DNA of 64,000 nucleotides, from assembly GCA_037953745.1 (NCBI GenBank), contig JBAKBP010003146.1:1-64000 (forward strand), written 5' to 3'. Below are positions 63,054 to 64,000 of the stretch, piece by piece. Source of the DNA: Lithodes maja (lineage: Eukaryota > Arthropoda > Malacostraca > Decapoda > Lithodidae). The position numbers and the translations under genes are program-made. The notes under the pieces were generated by a model, which saw nothing but the letters and a program-made list of their open reading frames with translations, was not told the DNA's origin and searched no databases. Every line of letters begins with the position of its first letter. Positions within the stretch are counted from its first letter, which is position 1.

Positions 63054-64000
63054 TTAACCCCTCCAACCCGGATGACCTCATATACGCCCATAACATACTC
63101 GGCCCGCGCAACCCGGATGGCCTCATGTACGCCCCTTGCTTTCGTGCTTGATTTTCGAAAGCCGCGCGCACATTTTGTGATGATGGGGCGGTAGGTGGCG
63201 CCACCCGGCGTCAACGACGCCACAACAACAGTATCTAGCGCGACGCCATCATGGACAGTACACCAAATAGTGATTCCGCCGTGTCCGACATCGTGCTTCC
63301 TACGACGCCCTTGATAGTGCGTCGTGCCTTACCCCGACGCCATCGCCTAAATGTGTTATCTCCCGGAGGTATTGAGACGACTTTGAGACTTTATGAGAAA
63401 GCTGATGCCAAGCATAAGATTGATGAAGAAGTGAGTGACCACTCGAGTAATTATAAGTCGAGTGATTATGGCCATGAGAGTGATAAAGAACAATTCCGGG
63501 GATTTGCGAAAGAATTTGAGAGTGATGAGAGTGATGAAGGTGATGTACCAGTTGTTGAGGGAGCTGGTTTACCTAAAGAAAGTGAACTTGCGAGAGTGAG
63601 TGAGTGGGAGAGTTCAAGGTCACTCACCAAATTTTGCATAAGTGACACGACTCCAAGCCCTTCCCCAGGTAAATCGCCTTTCAAGCTCCATTTCTACAAG
63701 TTAAAAATACTTGAAAAGGCGGCCGCGGCAGCTAGGGAACAAGCTAAAATACTTGGTGAGGATGAGGCTGTGAGTGAGGGTCAGCGTGGTGACCCTTCTC
63801 GACCGCCATTGTCTCCCTTATCTACCCACGCCACCCAAGATGACCCGGATGCCCCGCATTCTTCCCCACCACCCCCACCATTGCCAAGGGTTGAGGACCC
63901 CCCACTTTCGTCCTATTTGCCTCCTAGGTCCCCCGACAGGAGACATACTCTTGCCGAAAAGGGGAAAGGTAGAAAATATACGAAGAAAACTAAGAAAAGT
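63054..64000 (+). mobile_element. Second piggyBac element, 5' part (runs off window)
   Basis: TTAA (63054-63057) is followed by CCCCTCCAACCCGGATGACC. As in copy 1, the terminal block is repeated (AACCCGGATG at 63065 and 63110, 45 bp apart). The coding sequence begins at 63251. The sequence is clearly diverged from copy 1. Confidence 0.85.
63251..64000 (+). CDS. piggyBac transposase N-terminal part (partial)
   Basis: 250 open codons to the window edge, in the same order as residues 1-260 of the copy at 57465. MDSTPNSDSAVSD matches MDTSPKSDSLVSD; LSPGGIETTLRLYE matches LTPGGIEIALRSYE; RVSEWESSRS and ISDTTPSPSPGKSPFK are shared; the polyalanine segment EKAAAAAR, LSTHATQ and PPLSSYLPPRSPDRRHT follow. 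The catalytic core lies beyond the window, so activity cannot be judged. Differences are mostly substitutions and short indels that keep the frame, which argues that the N-terminal extension is translated. Confidence 0.85.
   Translation, partial: MDSTPNSDSAVSDIVLPTTPLIVRRALPRRHRLNVLSPGGIETTLRLYEKADAKHKIDEEVSDHSSNYKSSDYGHESDKEQFRGFAKEFESDESDEGDVPVVEGAGLPKESELARVSEWESSRSLTKFCISDTTPSPSPGKSPFKLHFYKLKILEKAAAAAREQAKILGEDEAVSEGQRGDPSRPPLSPLSTHATQDDPDAPHSSPPPPPLPRVEDPPLSSYLPPRSPDRRHTLAEKGKGRKYTKKTKKS

Overview
This window looks like repeat-saturated nuclear DNA from an arthropod, most likely a decapod crustacean. The lineage is inferred from interspersed TTAGG-type repeats (the arthropod telomeric unit), long GA, CA and AT microsatellites, and CR1/L2-like and RTE-like retrotransposons sitting beside piggyBac and pogo/Tigger transposons. 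No rRNA, confident functional tRNA, CRISPR or bacterial-type operon is seen. Species cannot be determined from the sequence alone.

Only one probable host gene is supported: a two-exon minus-strand gene at 11076-13789. A seven-codon first exon and a long second exon, separated by a 2.3 kb repeat-filled intron, join into a 122-residue glycine/histidine-rich protein with a clear signal peptide. Every other substantial reading frame belongs to a transposable element.

Layout. 1-955: C-tract minisatellite. 1-10 kb: two families of TTAA-flanked MITEs (called MITE-A and MITE-B here), tRNA-like palindromes, and a large foldback element whose arms carry tandem arrays. 10-14 kb: the host gene and its intron. 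15.0-23.4 kb: a nested stack in which a CR1-like element (CR1-b) is split by an L2-like element and an RTE-like element (RTE-A). 23.6-27 kb: a nearly complete CR1-like element (CR1-a). 27-34.7 kb: MITEs, a 33-bp minisatellite of about 64 units, a 598-bp foldback and a 45-bp CTG-containing array. 34.9-40.3 kb: a second CR1-a copy abutting an RTE-like element (RTE-B) that has one in-frame stop. 41-46.7 kb: inverted repeats, 58-bp arrays and TA-flanked foldback elements. 46.7-49.8 kb: a pogo/Tigger transposon with one frameshift. 50-56.4 kb: a tandem duplication whose two copies received different insertions. 57.3-61.5 kb: a piggyBac element with an open transposase. 63.1-64.0 kb: the start of a second, diverged piggyBac copy that runs off the window.

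How it fits together. Autonomous piggyBac and Tigger elements sit near many non-autonomous elements with matching target sites (TTAA or TA). The MITE-B ends share their first bases with the piggyBac ends, so the local transposase may mobilise them. Comparing paralogous repeats also shows short TA-flanked insertions (TACTGTA, TACAGTA, TACCGGTA, TACTGGTA) that look like excision footprints of TA-specific transposons. I consider this the least conventional signal in the window. All alignments were made by eye; copy counts and boundaries are approximate unless both ends are stated.
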